A stretch of DNA of 64,000 nt from Stratiolaelaps scimitus (taxonomy: Eukaryota; Arthropoda; Arachnida; Mesostigmata; Laelapidae), in assembly GCA_019614645.1 (NCBI GenBank), contig JABWDB010000003.1, positions 19,367,001 to 19,431,000 on the forward strand. The letters run 5' to 3'. This document shows, one piece after another, positions 34,708-45,729 of this stretch. How positions within the stretch are numbered: the first letter of the stretch is position 1; the number at the start of each line of letters is the position of its first letter. Made by a program: the position numbers and the translations under genes. Under the pieces are notes generated by a model. That model was not told the origin of the DNA and ran no database searches. It was given only the letters and a program-made list of their open reading frames with translations.

Positions 34708-34751
<44 letters not shown>
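34708..34751. repeat. Compound (CT)n(TA)n microsatellite
   Basis: About 25 nt of CT run directly into about 19 nt of TA, as at 16612. Confidence 0.96.
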
Positions 34752-34752
<1 letters not shown>

Positions 34753-35341
34753 GGAACATGGAACGGCATCATTGAACAGCGCACAGAACACTGTGGGCTT
34801 TTGTCTATATTCCTCGATCAGTTCACTCACCGAGCCGAGAGCTCGTAGCAGCAGCAACAGCAGCATCGATGCCAGCTGCTCAAGCGGTGGCGTCATTTCA
34901 GAGGGTGGCGGCTGCAGTTCCAACGGCGACGAGCGCGTTTCACCTCTGGATGGATGAGCAGGTCGTGTCGTATCGGATGTATCTATGCGGCGATGCTGTG
35001 TTGTGTTGCGTTGCTGGCTCTGATGACGATGTGTACGAAGTTATCGGCGGGCGTCGTTACTCCGATACTCATCCCATATATCGACGTGAAGCACCACCGT
35101 CCCGCCTCTACTCCCACTGAAACAATGGCGCTAGGAACTGATCTGCTGGCGGTGGTCGCCCTCCAAACAATGATATATGGGGAGCTCTCACAATGGCTGT
35201 ACGTGCAAAGACACCCAGGCACACAAACAAATCCACACCGGTGTCTCCATGCCAATCTGCCAAACGCCCAATCATTCAGCTAGCCAATGATAGCCAGAAG
35301 TTGAGCTCGGTTCCGAAGACCAACTCGGACAACCCGTGCAG

Positions 35342-35480
35342 ACAACGCATCGAAATTACCAGTCAACCGGCACAGGCCAGCGGCACTGGACAAAGACTTC
35401 AGCGATGTGCAGCTGTGCTTCAGCACAGCCGGTATCGCCGTCCAATACGAAATCCTTCAAAACATTCACGTAACGAGATC

Positions 35481-35513
<33 letters not shown>

Positions 35514-35697
35514 CTCTCTCGTACCGGCACTGCTTGTTGCTGGCGATCGGTTGGCATCGAGCAACGCAGCTACTCAGTGTGTATAAAATATGTGCACTGC
35601 TTACACGGATGAGTGAAGAGAGCCAACACCTTATTCTCTTCTTCTACAGGCTCTGCCTACCATTACAGATAGCAGCAGTTTAAGAGGATTACCTCGA
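35342..35697 (+). CDS. Candidate two-exon 3' end of a gene
   Basis: An open segment ends DFSDVQLCFSTAGIAVQYEI followed by LQNIH at a donor-like CATTCAC|GTAACG (exon end 35469). A very good acceptor, CTCTTCTTCTACAG|G, lies 180 nt on. Joining in phase 0 continues with ALPTITDSSSLRGLPR and a stop at about 35697. The intron would contain the (CT)n tract. The 5' boundary at 35342 is weak, and no family is recognised. Confidence 0.2.
35480..35502. repeat. (CT)n microsatellite
   Basis: It lies within the proposed intron 35470-35649. Confidence 0.95.
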
Positions 35698-38040
35698 TAG
35701 ACGACAATCCATGGCATAGTAGTAGTAGTATATTTAACCCGAAAAAGTTTTGTTTTAGTGTATTTAGTAGAATAAATGTGCGTTGCTACTGCTTGTCTCT
35801 CTCTTTCGCATGTTCTCTGTTCAGCTAAAAGGCGGTTGTCTTTGCGGCGTTATCTCGGAGGTCTGCCATTGGACTGCCACCACGGATGTGGCGTGATTCG
35901 AATCGAATATACAACGTGAATATTATCGAATTAGGACGTACGGTGACTAATTACAGGACACGATGCTGTTTATGTCAGCTGTTATGTTTTTAACGTATGT
36001 AGTAGTTTTCAATGTATAGCACGGATGTAGCGTTATGATACTGTGGCGGTAATATTGAAGCACACGGTGGTGCATCAATATTGCCATCGAGAGGTACAAT
36101 GGACTAACTAAATTCTGTCGCCTGTCTGTTCCATGACGACATGCGTACATTAAGTCGCAGAGATCGTTCCGTAAAATAGCTAGAAGTATATTATATACAA
36201 GTTAAATTTAGATGAGTAGATTTGAGGTATGTAGGTCATTTGTCTGTTTGTGCTGCCTGCCTGTACAATAAACGATGGATTTAGTCGCTAAGTGAATATT
36301 CGATAAGACAATATTCAAGGCATTCCTCCAAAATCAACCAGACTCAATGAGCTGTACTACTCAGCTTTTTTCTTTTTTAAATTTAATCACTGATGTTGAT
36401 TATGCAATTAACTGCAAAGAAAACTACATAGTATATATAGTGGTATCTATATATCCATTTGTTGTTGAGAGGCTTAGGTTAAAGAAGGTTAAGTTTTACG
36501 TTCTGACTACTCACCTATTGAATGCATGCTACAGTATCACAGATGATCGCATTACTAAGACTCGATTCAACGGATACAATTTCACCTGGCAGGCCTGAAA
36601 CAGAGTTTCAACTTGGCCCGAACCTCTGAGAGCTCAGCTCGATCAAAAGCAATCGACACAGATTAGGTCGCACTGCCTTCATCCCCACACGAATGGTTGG
36701 GTGATCCATTTTATACAAGCTATCATCTCACAAGGCTATTACAGTTTTAGCATTATACACGATTCATGTTATCATTTTTATTTTATCCAAAAACATTTTT
36801 TTTTGTAACATCCTTTATTTTAAACACATTTCACTCGTATACTCAAGGACGTACGGTCGGCTCTGCAGACGACGTCGAACGGCTGAAACTTCAAGCTTGG
36901 ATACGCGTGATAACATACACCGGGCATTCGGATGCCTTCGTGGGGCAAGGCCCGACGAAGGCTGTGACGAAAGCCTGCCTGCTTTGTATGCTACGCTCGT
37001 AGCCAGCAGCGTGCGCCAGGAGCGGCTAGAAGGAGTGGAGGCGGAAATTAGGTATCTGACCATGTCCCAGCCAACCGTCTGGGGCAACGACGACAACGCG
37101 TGGCGGCAGGGCCGACGCCTGAGGATTAGTGTCACTGGATACGGATTCGGGCCATCAATGTACACCTATATAAGTGTATCACAAGCAGCTTCAGCGCGCT
37201 TGGTTTTCAAAGCAAGGTCGTGGGGGATTTTTCAAAATCGACTCCGTCCATCTTCATACGCCATTATCGAAATTGATGATTGCGGATTAGTTTTGAATTA
37301 GCTAATCATTTTTGTAATCGTGAGACTAACTGCAGAATTAACAGTGATCATCAGTATTGTCGCTGTAACTGCTGCTGTTAGTGAGAGGTGCGCCAAATAC
37401 CCAGACAATGTTAGGGTGGTCTGACCGTAGGCGGCAAAATTACGGCAAGCTGCTGCTGTGATATTTTGCTATAATAATCATTGAAGTCCATAATGAGATT
37501 GATGAGTCTATAATGTGATTTCTAGCTATAATAATCCATAAGTCCATAATCAATAGTCATGTCGGCGACGATTTCATTTACAGCAATAGCCAATAGCGTC
37601 TTATTTGTTTTCATCGCGATGGTGGCTTGCCATATTGGGTGGCCATGTATTGCCTTGACGAGTAATTCTCTTAACCTCTATCTCGGTCTGAGATACGACA
37701 CTAAGTTGTTCATTGTTAAGCTGGGCGAGACGCGTCGAGGAGGCACCTATCCCGGACACTGAAAAAGAAGCCTAACCATGGGGCTAGCGAGGTGCGTACC
37801 CATGTGCGGGTCCTGCGGGGCGGAGGTCTGCGTAGTCCGAATGATTTATATGTGGCGGCTTTGTTCCAGTCGGCTTTCCCTAGTCGACTCCGAGACCCGC
37901 TGAAACGCGGATAGCGAAATGCGATGACAGCCGAACCCCCCCGAGCTCACAAGCCGCACCTCAGCACTCTCTTTCGCTGGATATTATATAGAGTGTCAGT
38001 CTTAGAGTGACTTCGGTTCTATTGGTCACTCCACTCTCTC

Positions 38041-38070
38041 ATATATATTATATATATATATATATATATA
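38041..38070. repeat. (AT)n microsatellite with one interruption
   Basis: An AT tract of 30 nt broken once by TT. Confidence 0.95.
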
Positions 38071-40105
38071 CATATGAGTCGCGCGCGACTACGCCGTGAC
38101 GCAGCTCATTCGTCTGGCTACATAGCTTATAGTAGCACAAAAATATACTCTGTACATGTATTGTATGTATAGAAATGAGGCATGGGGTGTGCGGCTATAT
38201 GGTGAGGAGAAAACAGCGAGATCGAGAAGACTTCAGCCGTAAGAGCCGGGGTGGGTCGTACTGTTTGTAAGGCCAGCAAACCCGCCTTTTCCACTGATAG
38301 TGGTGATCGTGGTGGTGTGGCCGTCGAAGGAAGGTGTTGCTGCTTCCTGAACGTCTTGAGCTGTCGCCGTGGACGTTCTGCTCGAAGGACCACTCACAAA
38401 CGATAAACGCACGTGTGCGTCTGCGAGCGAATCCCTCCACGCCGTGAGTCTCCGCCCGTGCTGACAAAGACGCCGGACGCCAATGACCTCCGCCTTATAA
38501 TATTAGCAACGATGAAAGGCAGCGGCCACTGGACAGTAGGCCGGGTTCCCCACTTCGATGGACCATCGCCCCTTCATTAAATGAAAGTTAAGCCTAAATT
38601 GAGGGCGCCATTTCATCGAGAAGACGGGATAGTGGTAACGGTGCTGGCGGCAGCCAGCGACACGATGTAGAAGAATTGGGCACGATAGGGTTTAAGGGAG
38701 AGGCGAAGTTAAATTAGAAGGCAAACGCCTGACTAAAGGGTAGACGCGGGCCGGGCACGCACCCGGGCTGGCTCTTTCATTAGATCGTTTCAAGTAAAAG
38801 TCATTGAGTTTGACGGTGGTCGAGCTCCAGCCGGTCGCTGCCTGGTTGGAGGTGAACGTGAATCTCCGAGTAAAAAGATGGGACGGCTCAACGGGCAACA
38901 ACGGGGTTTACCTGGGGGGGGGGGTTGTGGACAAAAGGAGGTGACCTGCTGACTCGAAGGCAGGAGTGACAACGCCGAGATGCATATTAATATTCTTGGT
39001 GGTGCCTTTTTAATTGTGACTACCACCGGTCGTTTGTGTATTATTTAATAGAGATTTATATCTGTGAGTCGTGTGGCGAGTAATATTCATTTGGGGGTTT
39101 ACTCTTGGGGGGGGAGGTTTTTGTCTGGAGGCGCCTCGAATCGTTACGGTGCATGTCGGAGGCATCTGATTGCTATCAGCAGTAGATAGATATCATACGT
39201 TGTAAAGCCGCACGTAACGAGAGCGTTTGCGTATTCGATGTCAAGCGTACGCTGAAGTGGACTTACTTCAAGTATCCTTACACGTTCGTTCTATTTAGAG
39301 GGAATCAAATGCTTATGAGTGTGTACTTATAGTATTTGTTTGTCTGGGCGAATAATATCTGATTTTTGCTCCATATTGAAGATTCCACATGAGACAGCCC
39401 GGGTGACGTGACGCTCCTCTTTCTTGCATGAGAGAATGATATATATTTGAAAGCTGTTGTGAGGTGTTCGTCAGATGGTATCGAATTATCAAACGTACAA
39501 CGGTGGTTAATAATAATAATGGTTGTATTTCAAGTGCTACTTTCCTGTGACAGTTACGCGTGTTGCACATAATTGATTATTATTACGAAATAACAACGCA
39601 GCAAGGACTTTTATTGAGATACCTCTTATATTAATATATTATCATTATTACAAATATATATCTATACTTGTCTATGGCGAAACTGTACTCCTTAAATCAC
39701 GACTCGGCCATTGACATCATAAATGACAATGTCTACTTGAATAGTCTAGCATATGTATATGCCTCAACCATCTGCGCAACTCTAACAGCTATTTAGTTCA
39801 GTATTCAGCCATTCAGAATAGTAATTATTAGAGAAGTTATATTTGTACACATTACAGAGACGAGAATCGACCTTTTATTAATAAATCATCGTTATACGTT
39901 GTCAAGGTACGCCTGAATCTGTATATTTCTATATACAAGTTGTATGTACACATCTGTACCAGCACTTGCAGCATTTGCACATAAAGCAGGCGGGGTAAGG
40001 CATACATAAAACTACATTGTGTCTAACTCCAAACCGCGGCGTCCTGTTGCCAAATAGAAGGGACCCAGGGACTATAACGGCTAGTCGAGAGATGGTACTA
40101 AAATA

Positions 40106-40124
40106 TACACACACACACACACAC
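40106..40124. repeat. (AC)n microsatellite
   Basis: A CA/AC tract near the left edge of the island at 40.2 kb. Confidence 0.94.
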
Positions 40125-40402
40125 GCACAGACACAAAGACGAACGTGTTAGCCCAAACCCAGCTCCAACAACACACGCGTTGCAGTACATGCAGTGACGC
40201 CCAGGCGTAGGCGGCAGCAGAGGGCAGTTCCGCTGTTGAGCCATTATATAATACAACGCTGGACAGTTGCGGCTATCCGTGCGGCAGTGGCCGCTTACGG
40301 TAGCTAGTGCTGCTCCTCTGTCAGGGCTTCGTACTAAGCCTTGACTCCGGCACGGGGACTAGGTCCCCAGTCGGAGGAGAGGGGGCGAACGCAGAGCGCA
40401 GA

Positions 40403-40429
40403 ATGGTGCAGTGGCTCGAGCTGCTGTTG
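40403..40429 (+). CDS. Candidate first coding exon of an unrecognised gene
   Basis: An ATG in an excellent context (AGA before, G after) opens the nine-codon stretch MVQWLELLL. It is followed immediately by a donor-like TTG|GTAAGG. The hydrophobic start would suit a signal peptide or a membrane protein. It ends in phase 0, the phase needed to join the well-bounded exon candidate at 42313. The upstream 200 nt are GC-rich and leader-like. The segment is very short and could be chance. Confidence 0.22.
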
Positions 40430-41050
40430 GTAAGGGCCACCATCACATTTCATCGGCATTGGCACGGCCACCGCCACCGGCGAATACGGCTGGAATGGAA
40501 GCATGCTCCTCTTCAGGCAACCGGTCGGTCGGTCCGGTCCACCAACAGAGCTGCGGTGGCAAGCGCTGCACCACTCGGCGACGGTTTCAGCAGGGTCTGC
40601 GTGTCGCTACCAGCAGCCTAGTCAGGACGACAACGACGACGTATAACGGCCTATGCAGTGTTCTCGGCGTGGTCCATGTTCGCTGCCGGCTGCTTTCGGC
40701 TGATTTGGCTTTCTCGTTCATCTCTCCTCGTCTATCTCTCGTGCTCTCGTCGAGCACTTCTGACTCGCTAGGCAGGAAGGCTGGCTGCAGACCGAGCTAG
40801 GCTTGCAGGCCAGGCCGGCAAACCATGGACTCTCTGCAAGGGGAACGAACCGGAGACGAACAGGACCGAAAGACTGCGAAGGGGAAAAGCTTGACTGAGT
40901 GGAGCGCTGGCTGAACCCGGTGCAGGGCTGCATATTGAGTAGCCGGGAGCAGGCAGCCGCAGCGAGCGACTCTCGGGGGTGAGGGGGGCAGCACAGCGTA
41001 CAGTCGGGGAGAAGTCCTGTTGCCCTATCCTACCCTGTGCTCGTTGGCAG

Positions 41051-41254
41051 GCTGCCCGGCTGCAGCCGGCATGGGACGCTAGCTAAGACCGACGAAGGCC
41101 CAGCGTGTGCAGCCCAGCAGCTCAACCCAGCATCGTTGTGCTGTGCTATACTGCCGAAACGACGAGCCTTGCCGGCTGAACGAAGCTTGTCGTGCTTCCA
41201 CCGATGGCCGCTGGCTTGCACACACCGACACCCATACTTGGAGGAGCCCTTTCG
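41051..41254 (+). other. Candidate 204-nt exon, coding or untranslated
   Basis: A pyrimidine-rich acceptor (CCCTGTGCTCGTTGGCAG|G) and a strong donor (TTTCG|GTGAGT) bound a 204-nt segment. One frame is open throughout, Cys-rich, with pieces such as LAKTDEGPACAAQQLNP and PYLEEPF. That frame needs two bases from a preceding exon, so it does not join directly to 40403-40429. It may be an alternative or untranslated exon. No family is recognised. Confidence 0.28.
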
Positions 41255-41861
41255 GTGAGTCCGAGTCGAGGCTAGTGTCCGAGGCAAGCGCTGGCCAGCA
41301 CGCAAGCCCATTGAGGACGGCGTGGCGGCAAGTGCGCGTGCTGGTAGCGTTGGTCGGTCGTGGCGGCGGCGGCGATGGTGGTGACGGTGAGACCCTCCTC
41401 ATTTACATAATCAATACGGACCTCCTCCACCGACAGACTGGAGGGCCATGGACGCCCTTCCGCTCCGAATATCTCCCTCTCGACTCTGTGTCACTCACTC
41501 CTCTCCCTCTGACTGGGTTGCCCTCCCTCCGCGGAGAACACCACGAACGCACGGACTAACCCAACAAGCCCAGGGCCCCCACCCGAACAACGCGGCGGTG
41601 CGGAGCCCGCTGCCTGGCCCGGATGCTTGTGCGCCTGACGTGAGCACCGCCACCACTGACGCTAAGAAACTGCAACCGGCGGAGTATTCGCGGAGAGTAT
41701 AGAAGGAAAGCAAGCGTCAAAGTAAGGAACTCCAGTCGAAGCAATGCCTCTCCTGGAAAGCAAAGCAGGCCTCCTTTCCCATTTCTTCGCCAACATGGAT
41801 GAGAGAGATCCATGTCACGCAGCCAGGTCCGGAAGGCAGGGCCGAAGCAGGGCCAGTACCA

Positions 41862-41880
41862 ACAGCAGCAGCAGCAGCAG
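41862..41880. repeat. (CAG)6 tract
   Basis: A CAG tract followed by further CAG units to about 41905; open frames here read as polyGln, polySer or polyAla. Confidence 0.93.
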
Positions 41881-42312
41881 CGACAGCAGAGGGCAAAACG
41901 ACAGCAGACAAAGCTGCAGCGGCAATGGAGAAGACCCACGGAAGGGAAGGTGACTGCCGCACGGAAACGCACACAGAAGAACGAAGGGACACGAAACTCG
42001 AACGAAACCAAATAGGAGAGCACAAAGCGAAAAACGAAGAGAACGACGCGTGAGGAAGGCGATCCGAGGAGGGAGTAGTTATAATAGTAAGCTGAGAGGT
42101 TGTGGTTGTGGTGATGGTCGTCGACTGGCACCGGATAGAGATGCAAGTCCCAAAGCCGCCACAGAGATTTCAGGGGAGAGAGAGAGAGAGGGACCCAAAA
42201 GGTTTTGGCGGTAGTTCTATCCGCCGGAACCGGATAGACCGAACTGAATCTGTCCCCTCCATTGGCCTCTGTTGTGGGTAAGGAAAAACCTCCTCCTTCT
42301 TCTTCTTTTCAG

Positions 42313-42463
42313 CCCGGCTATGCTGGTTCGGCGGAGTTACGTCTATTGGTCGGAGCGAGTTATGATTGGCGGCTGAAGGGTCGAAGAGTTCGGTGGCGGC
42401 GAAGAAGATCCGGGAAGAAGAAAGGAAGCTTTCAGACGGAGAATGAGGCGGAGGAGAAACAAG
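42313..42463 (+). CDS. Candidate internal coding exon with strong splice sites
   Basis: The acceptor is close to ideal: an uninterrupted pyrimidine tract of about 20 nt (CTCCTTCTTCTTCTTTTCAG) precedes the exon, and GAAACAAG|GTGAGA follows it. One frame is open over all 151 nt, while the other two contain stops. The product begins PGYAGSAELRLLVGASYDW, then a very basic stretch (residues 22-37, mostly Arg/Lys) and an acidic tail FQTENEAEEKQ. The basic patch could bind nucleic acid or be a localisation signal, but I recognise no domain. Entry phase is 0 and exit phase is 1. It is the best-supported spliced exon in the window. Confidence 0.38.
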
Positions 42464-43095
42464 GTGAGAGAATCGGTGCGGGAATCAATTTGAACCTAGC
42501 TAAGGCGTCACAACGAAAGGCGGACAGATGAGCTGAGAAAGAGAGCACAACGATTGCAAGAATTCTTCTCAGCATCGGCAGCGGGCCATCCGAAATCCGG
42601 ACGATAGAAGGATCTCGGACCTCTCCAGTTGGACGTGTAGTTCTTGCAATTCGTAAGGTCCAAGCGAGGGAGAATCATTCTCCGATACGCCTGCATACCA
42701 CCACACACAGACAACTCACAGCATGTAATAGAGCCTCGCTAAATGATAGTAAATAGGACAGGCAAACTGAATTGATTTCACCTTCTGAAGCCAGCCTAGA
42801 TACGCGAGCCGACACAAAGCACATCTTCATCTGAGGAGAGGATTCCATATAATGTGAGACAATGTCCATTTTCTTCTACGGCATCTATTAATGAATCCTA
42901 TAATTATTATGCCAGGATATTCGAGAGAATATAAAGCTTGTCCTATCGTAACACCCGATATAGGGCAGAGACTATCAGGTTTTATTAGGTTTAACCCTTT
43001 GTATCTCAATCATACTAGCCTGTTGGTTACTAATTATTTAATCTCATTAAATGGTACCTTCACAGAAATAGGACAATGCTTCAGTCACGTTAACG

Positions 43096-43116
43096 CACAC
43101 ACACACACACACACAC
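43096..43116. repeat. (CA)10 microsatellite
   Basis: A perfect CA tract of about 21 nt. Confidence 0.95.
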
Positions 43117-43416
43117 CCACCTGTGCAATCTTACCGAAACTCGCGTAGCTCTTTGTAAAAAGGTCTCCAAAGATTTAATGATGTGCCCTATTAGATTTAT
43201 ATATAACATAGTAAGCGCACTTCAGGGGTGCACGCATCTGCTAAACGGGTACCTTCGGTCGACTACAGAAATCGTCGAGTAAAATAAGATGCTATGAGAT
43301 GTGATCTGGAAAAGCAAACCTCTAAAAAATATTGCCACTAAACACTATACTAGATACTCGCCGGTCGTTGTCTCGGAATGTGCGATTTTCCAAATCGAGC
43401 AATTTCAATTAATTGA

Positions 43417-43433
43417 ATATATATATATATATA
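43417..43433. repeat. (AT)8 microsatellite
   Basis: A short perfect AT tract. Confidence 0.92.
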
Positions 43434-44868
43434 AGAACCTGGGACATAACAAGATGGCTAAGATAAGCACACAACGAGGCGTTCCGTGTATTCGTATGTA
43501 AACTGTTCTTCTGCCGCTTCGTTTGTAGGCATGGCCAGGCATCACCAGGGCGATTTTTGTTTTATGCGAAATTAGGTTTGTTTTTTATTGGTCGGGAACT
43601 TTTTACCACGTAGTTATCAGTGGGCGATACTGTCGACACTGCTGGTATTTTCCTGTTCTCATTATTGCTCATATGCAAAAGTTCCAGCTCCATTTTGAGC
43701 GCGTAGAATACGCTGGACATGGAACATATAGAGTGGGATCGATTCTGTTGCGAGTTATACACACTGTGTCGCGGCGATGTCTTGCTGCGCGTCGATCTTT
43801 CATACTCGAAACAGTACAAGTTTCGTCTGAACCTATATGAAGGTAATCGCAGACTAGGGCCCAAAAATCCGGAGGTCCAGGGCGTTTAGCGGGAAGAGTC
43901 CCACTCTACGAGGCGGATAGGCTCCGTTGTGATGTTGGTGTGCATAATGCATTTTTGCCCTAAAACCACATTAAAAAAGCAACACTTGTTAAGGGCAACG
44001 ACACTGCTTTATGACCAAGCCTATCTCCATTTGCTGCGTGCCATGTATGTGTGTGATGTTATTATACAAATCCAAATCTGTTCCCCTATAGAATCCACAA
44101 CGCGACTACGTGGTGTTTCAACATCGTCGAGCAGCGCGCAAACGCGGAATCGCCTGCCTGACTGAGACAATTTCACCATTATCAGTTTCACTTTTACTTT
44201 CGTTCGGATTGGAGTTTGAGGGTCCATGATGCTACACATTCTATGAGGCTCGAGCTCGCAATAAGCGCAAGCATGTCACCCGGTAACCGAATCATAACGC
44301 GCCGTCGTGGTGAAGCAGCCGAAATACGAATCATAATTCATGTACATCTACTACCTCCGACGTCTGAGGTTCATAGAGTCATGCAGCCATAGGGTGTATG
44401 GCTGTGCGCGCATCCCGTTCACCCTGTATACATGCATCGATGCCAATACATTTCGTTTCAAAGGAGTGACACAGCCACTGTATCCACTGGACTTCAGTCC
44501 ATCGTGATTCCCTCAGAGACATCGAAATCCGGTACAATACAGTACTGTTGCATCATGTGTCATCATCCTAGGCGTTTCATTATAGGCAGTGTGTCGATTT
44601 GGTCACTCCGGGAAGTAGTTCTCATGCGACATACTGACGGTACGAAGATTTTATATGTGTTTAAAAATTACGTTCTATGTCACCTGCCGTGGATTTCTCG
44701 CTGTCACCAAATATTTGTAATCATGGAATCACGAATTCTATTCTAACCAGTGTATCCATCCCCCAATTAATCTATATGGCTATATATATATAATAGATGA
44801 TGGTGATGATGACGATAGCGATGCATATGATCGGAGAGATCATTGCTTAAGGTCCGCCGCCACCGCCG

Positions 44869-44884
44869 CCGGCCGGCCGGCCGG
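44869..44884. repeat. (CCGG)4 palindromic run
   Basis: Four CCGG units in tandem form a perfect 16-nt palindrome. A three-unit version occurs at 60326-60337. Confidence 0.9.
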
Positions 44885-44992
44885 TTGGTCGGTCGAACAG
44901 AGGCAACGCCACGAACCGTCCCAATCCTATCTGACAAGGACAAGTAGTGGATCGGTCAGCCACTCACTTAATCAGTCAGTCAATTGGACTGA

Positions 44993-45021
44993 AAGAGAGA
45001 GAGAGATAGAGAGAGAGAGAA
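44993..45021. repeat. (GA)n tract with one GATA interruption
   Basis: A purine tract inside the island at 44.8-45.7 kb. Confidence 0.93.
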
Positions 45022-45729
45022 GGAGGCAGTCAGCGCGACGGGCCGCGGACGCAGTGAGCCGGCACCCAGGCTTCGGGGCCGCTCTGCAAGCCTGCCGGCG
45101 TGCCTAGCGGTCTGCGCGGCCTTGTTAAAATGCAAATATATTCCGGTGCCCGGCGGAAGAACGCGACCCGCCAACTAGTCGGCTAGGTTCCCAGCGATTG
45201 CGAACCACACCAGCAGCACGACCGCGGCTAGCGGCAGCGTTTCGGATTAAACACATTTGCTGAAACAGGCCCAGTGGGAGCGAGCAAAACCAATGGAGAT
45301 TTCTCGCGGAACAGAGAACGGCACAGAACGGAATGACAGAACGCGGCCTGTGTGCTGCTCGTCTCGCTGTTTTGCGCGATGTAAATACCTTATATACCTA
45401 TCTTGGATGACGAGTATTTCCGAGAAGTAGCAGCAGAGTAGCAGCAGCTACTACGTTAGTTGTTAGGGCGCGCGCATGCAGATGAAACAGGACGAGAAGG
45501 CACCAAGAGCTGAACCGCTTATGAGGCATTTGCCCTACAAATGTGGACATGTCCCCACGTTCGAGCTGAACGTTTTCCGGCGGGCGGGCGCGCATTTTTC
45601 CACTAATTAACGGCGGGACGATATACATGCATCTGCGTTTTGTTGCTGCCGAAGACGAAGGACGTTGCCGACGCTGCAACGGCAAATGATCCTGCTAAAC
45701 CGAAGCTAGAGCGACACTCCGTCTGTCTC

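Larger units (their letters stand above)
34500..35720. promoter_or_regulatory. GC-rich island 9
   Basis: A GGC tract (34524-34541), the compound CT/TA tract, CAG units and several overlapping frames are present. One, 34954-35283, begins with a leader-like hydrophobic stretch (YAAMLCCVALLALMTMC). The two-exon candidate at 35342 is at its end. Confidence 0.35.
35720..40150. other. AT-richer DNA with one GC-rich patch
   Basis: The patch at 36845-37165 follows a T-rich tract and contains several overlapping frames, one with YATLVASSVRQERLEGVEAE before a donor-like AAATTAG|GTATCT at 37051. It may be a decayed coding fragment. G runs of 11 (38914-38924) and 8 (about 39107-39114) are notable. Confidence 0.4.
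40150..42720. promoter_or_regulatory. GC-rich island 10 with the best exon cluster
   Basis: This island carries the candidates at 40403, 41051 and 42313, all on the + strand, plus CAG and GA tracts. The spacing suits the 5' end of a spliced gene running right. The remaining frames are composition-driven. Confidence 0.4.
42720..44830. other. AT-rich DNA without a recognised gene
   Basis: A 104-codon ATG frame at 44432-44746 has ordinary amino acid composition but a weak start context and no recognised domain. CA and AT tracts are listed separately. Confidence 0.5.

Noticed and set aside
42278..42312. GTAAGG...TTTTCAG as a 35-nt intron
   Set aside because: It is shorter than the minimum length at which animal introns are normally spliced; only the acceptor was used.
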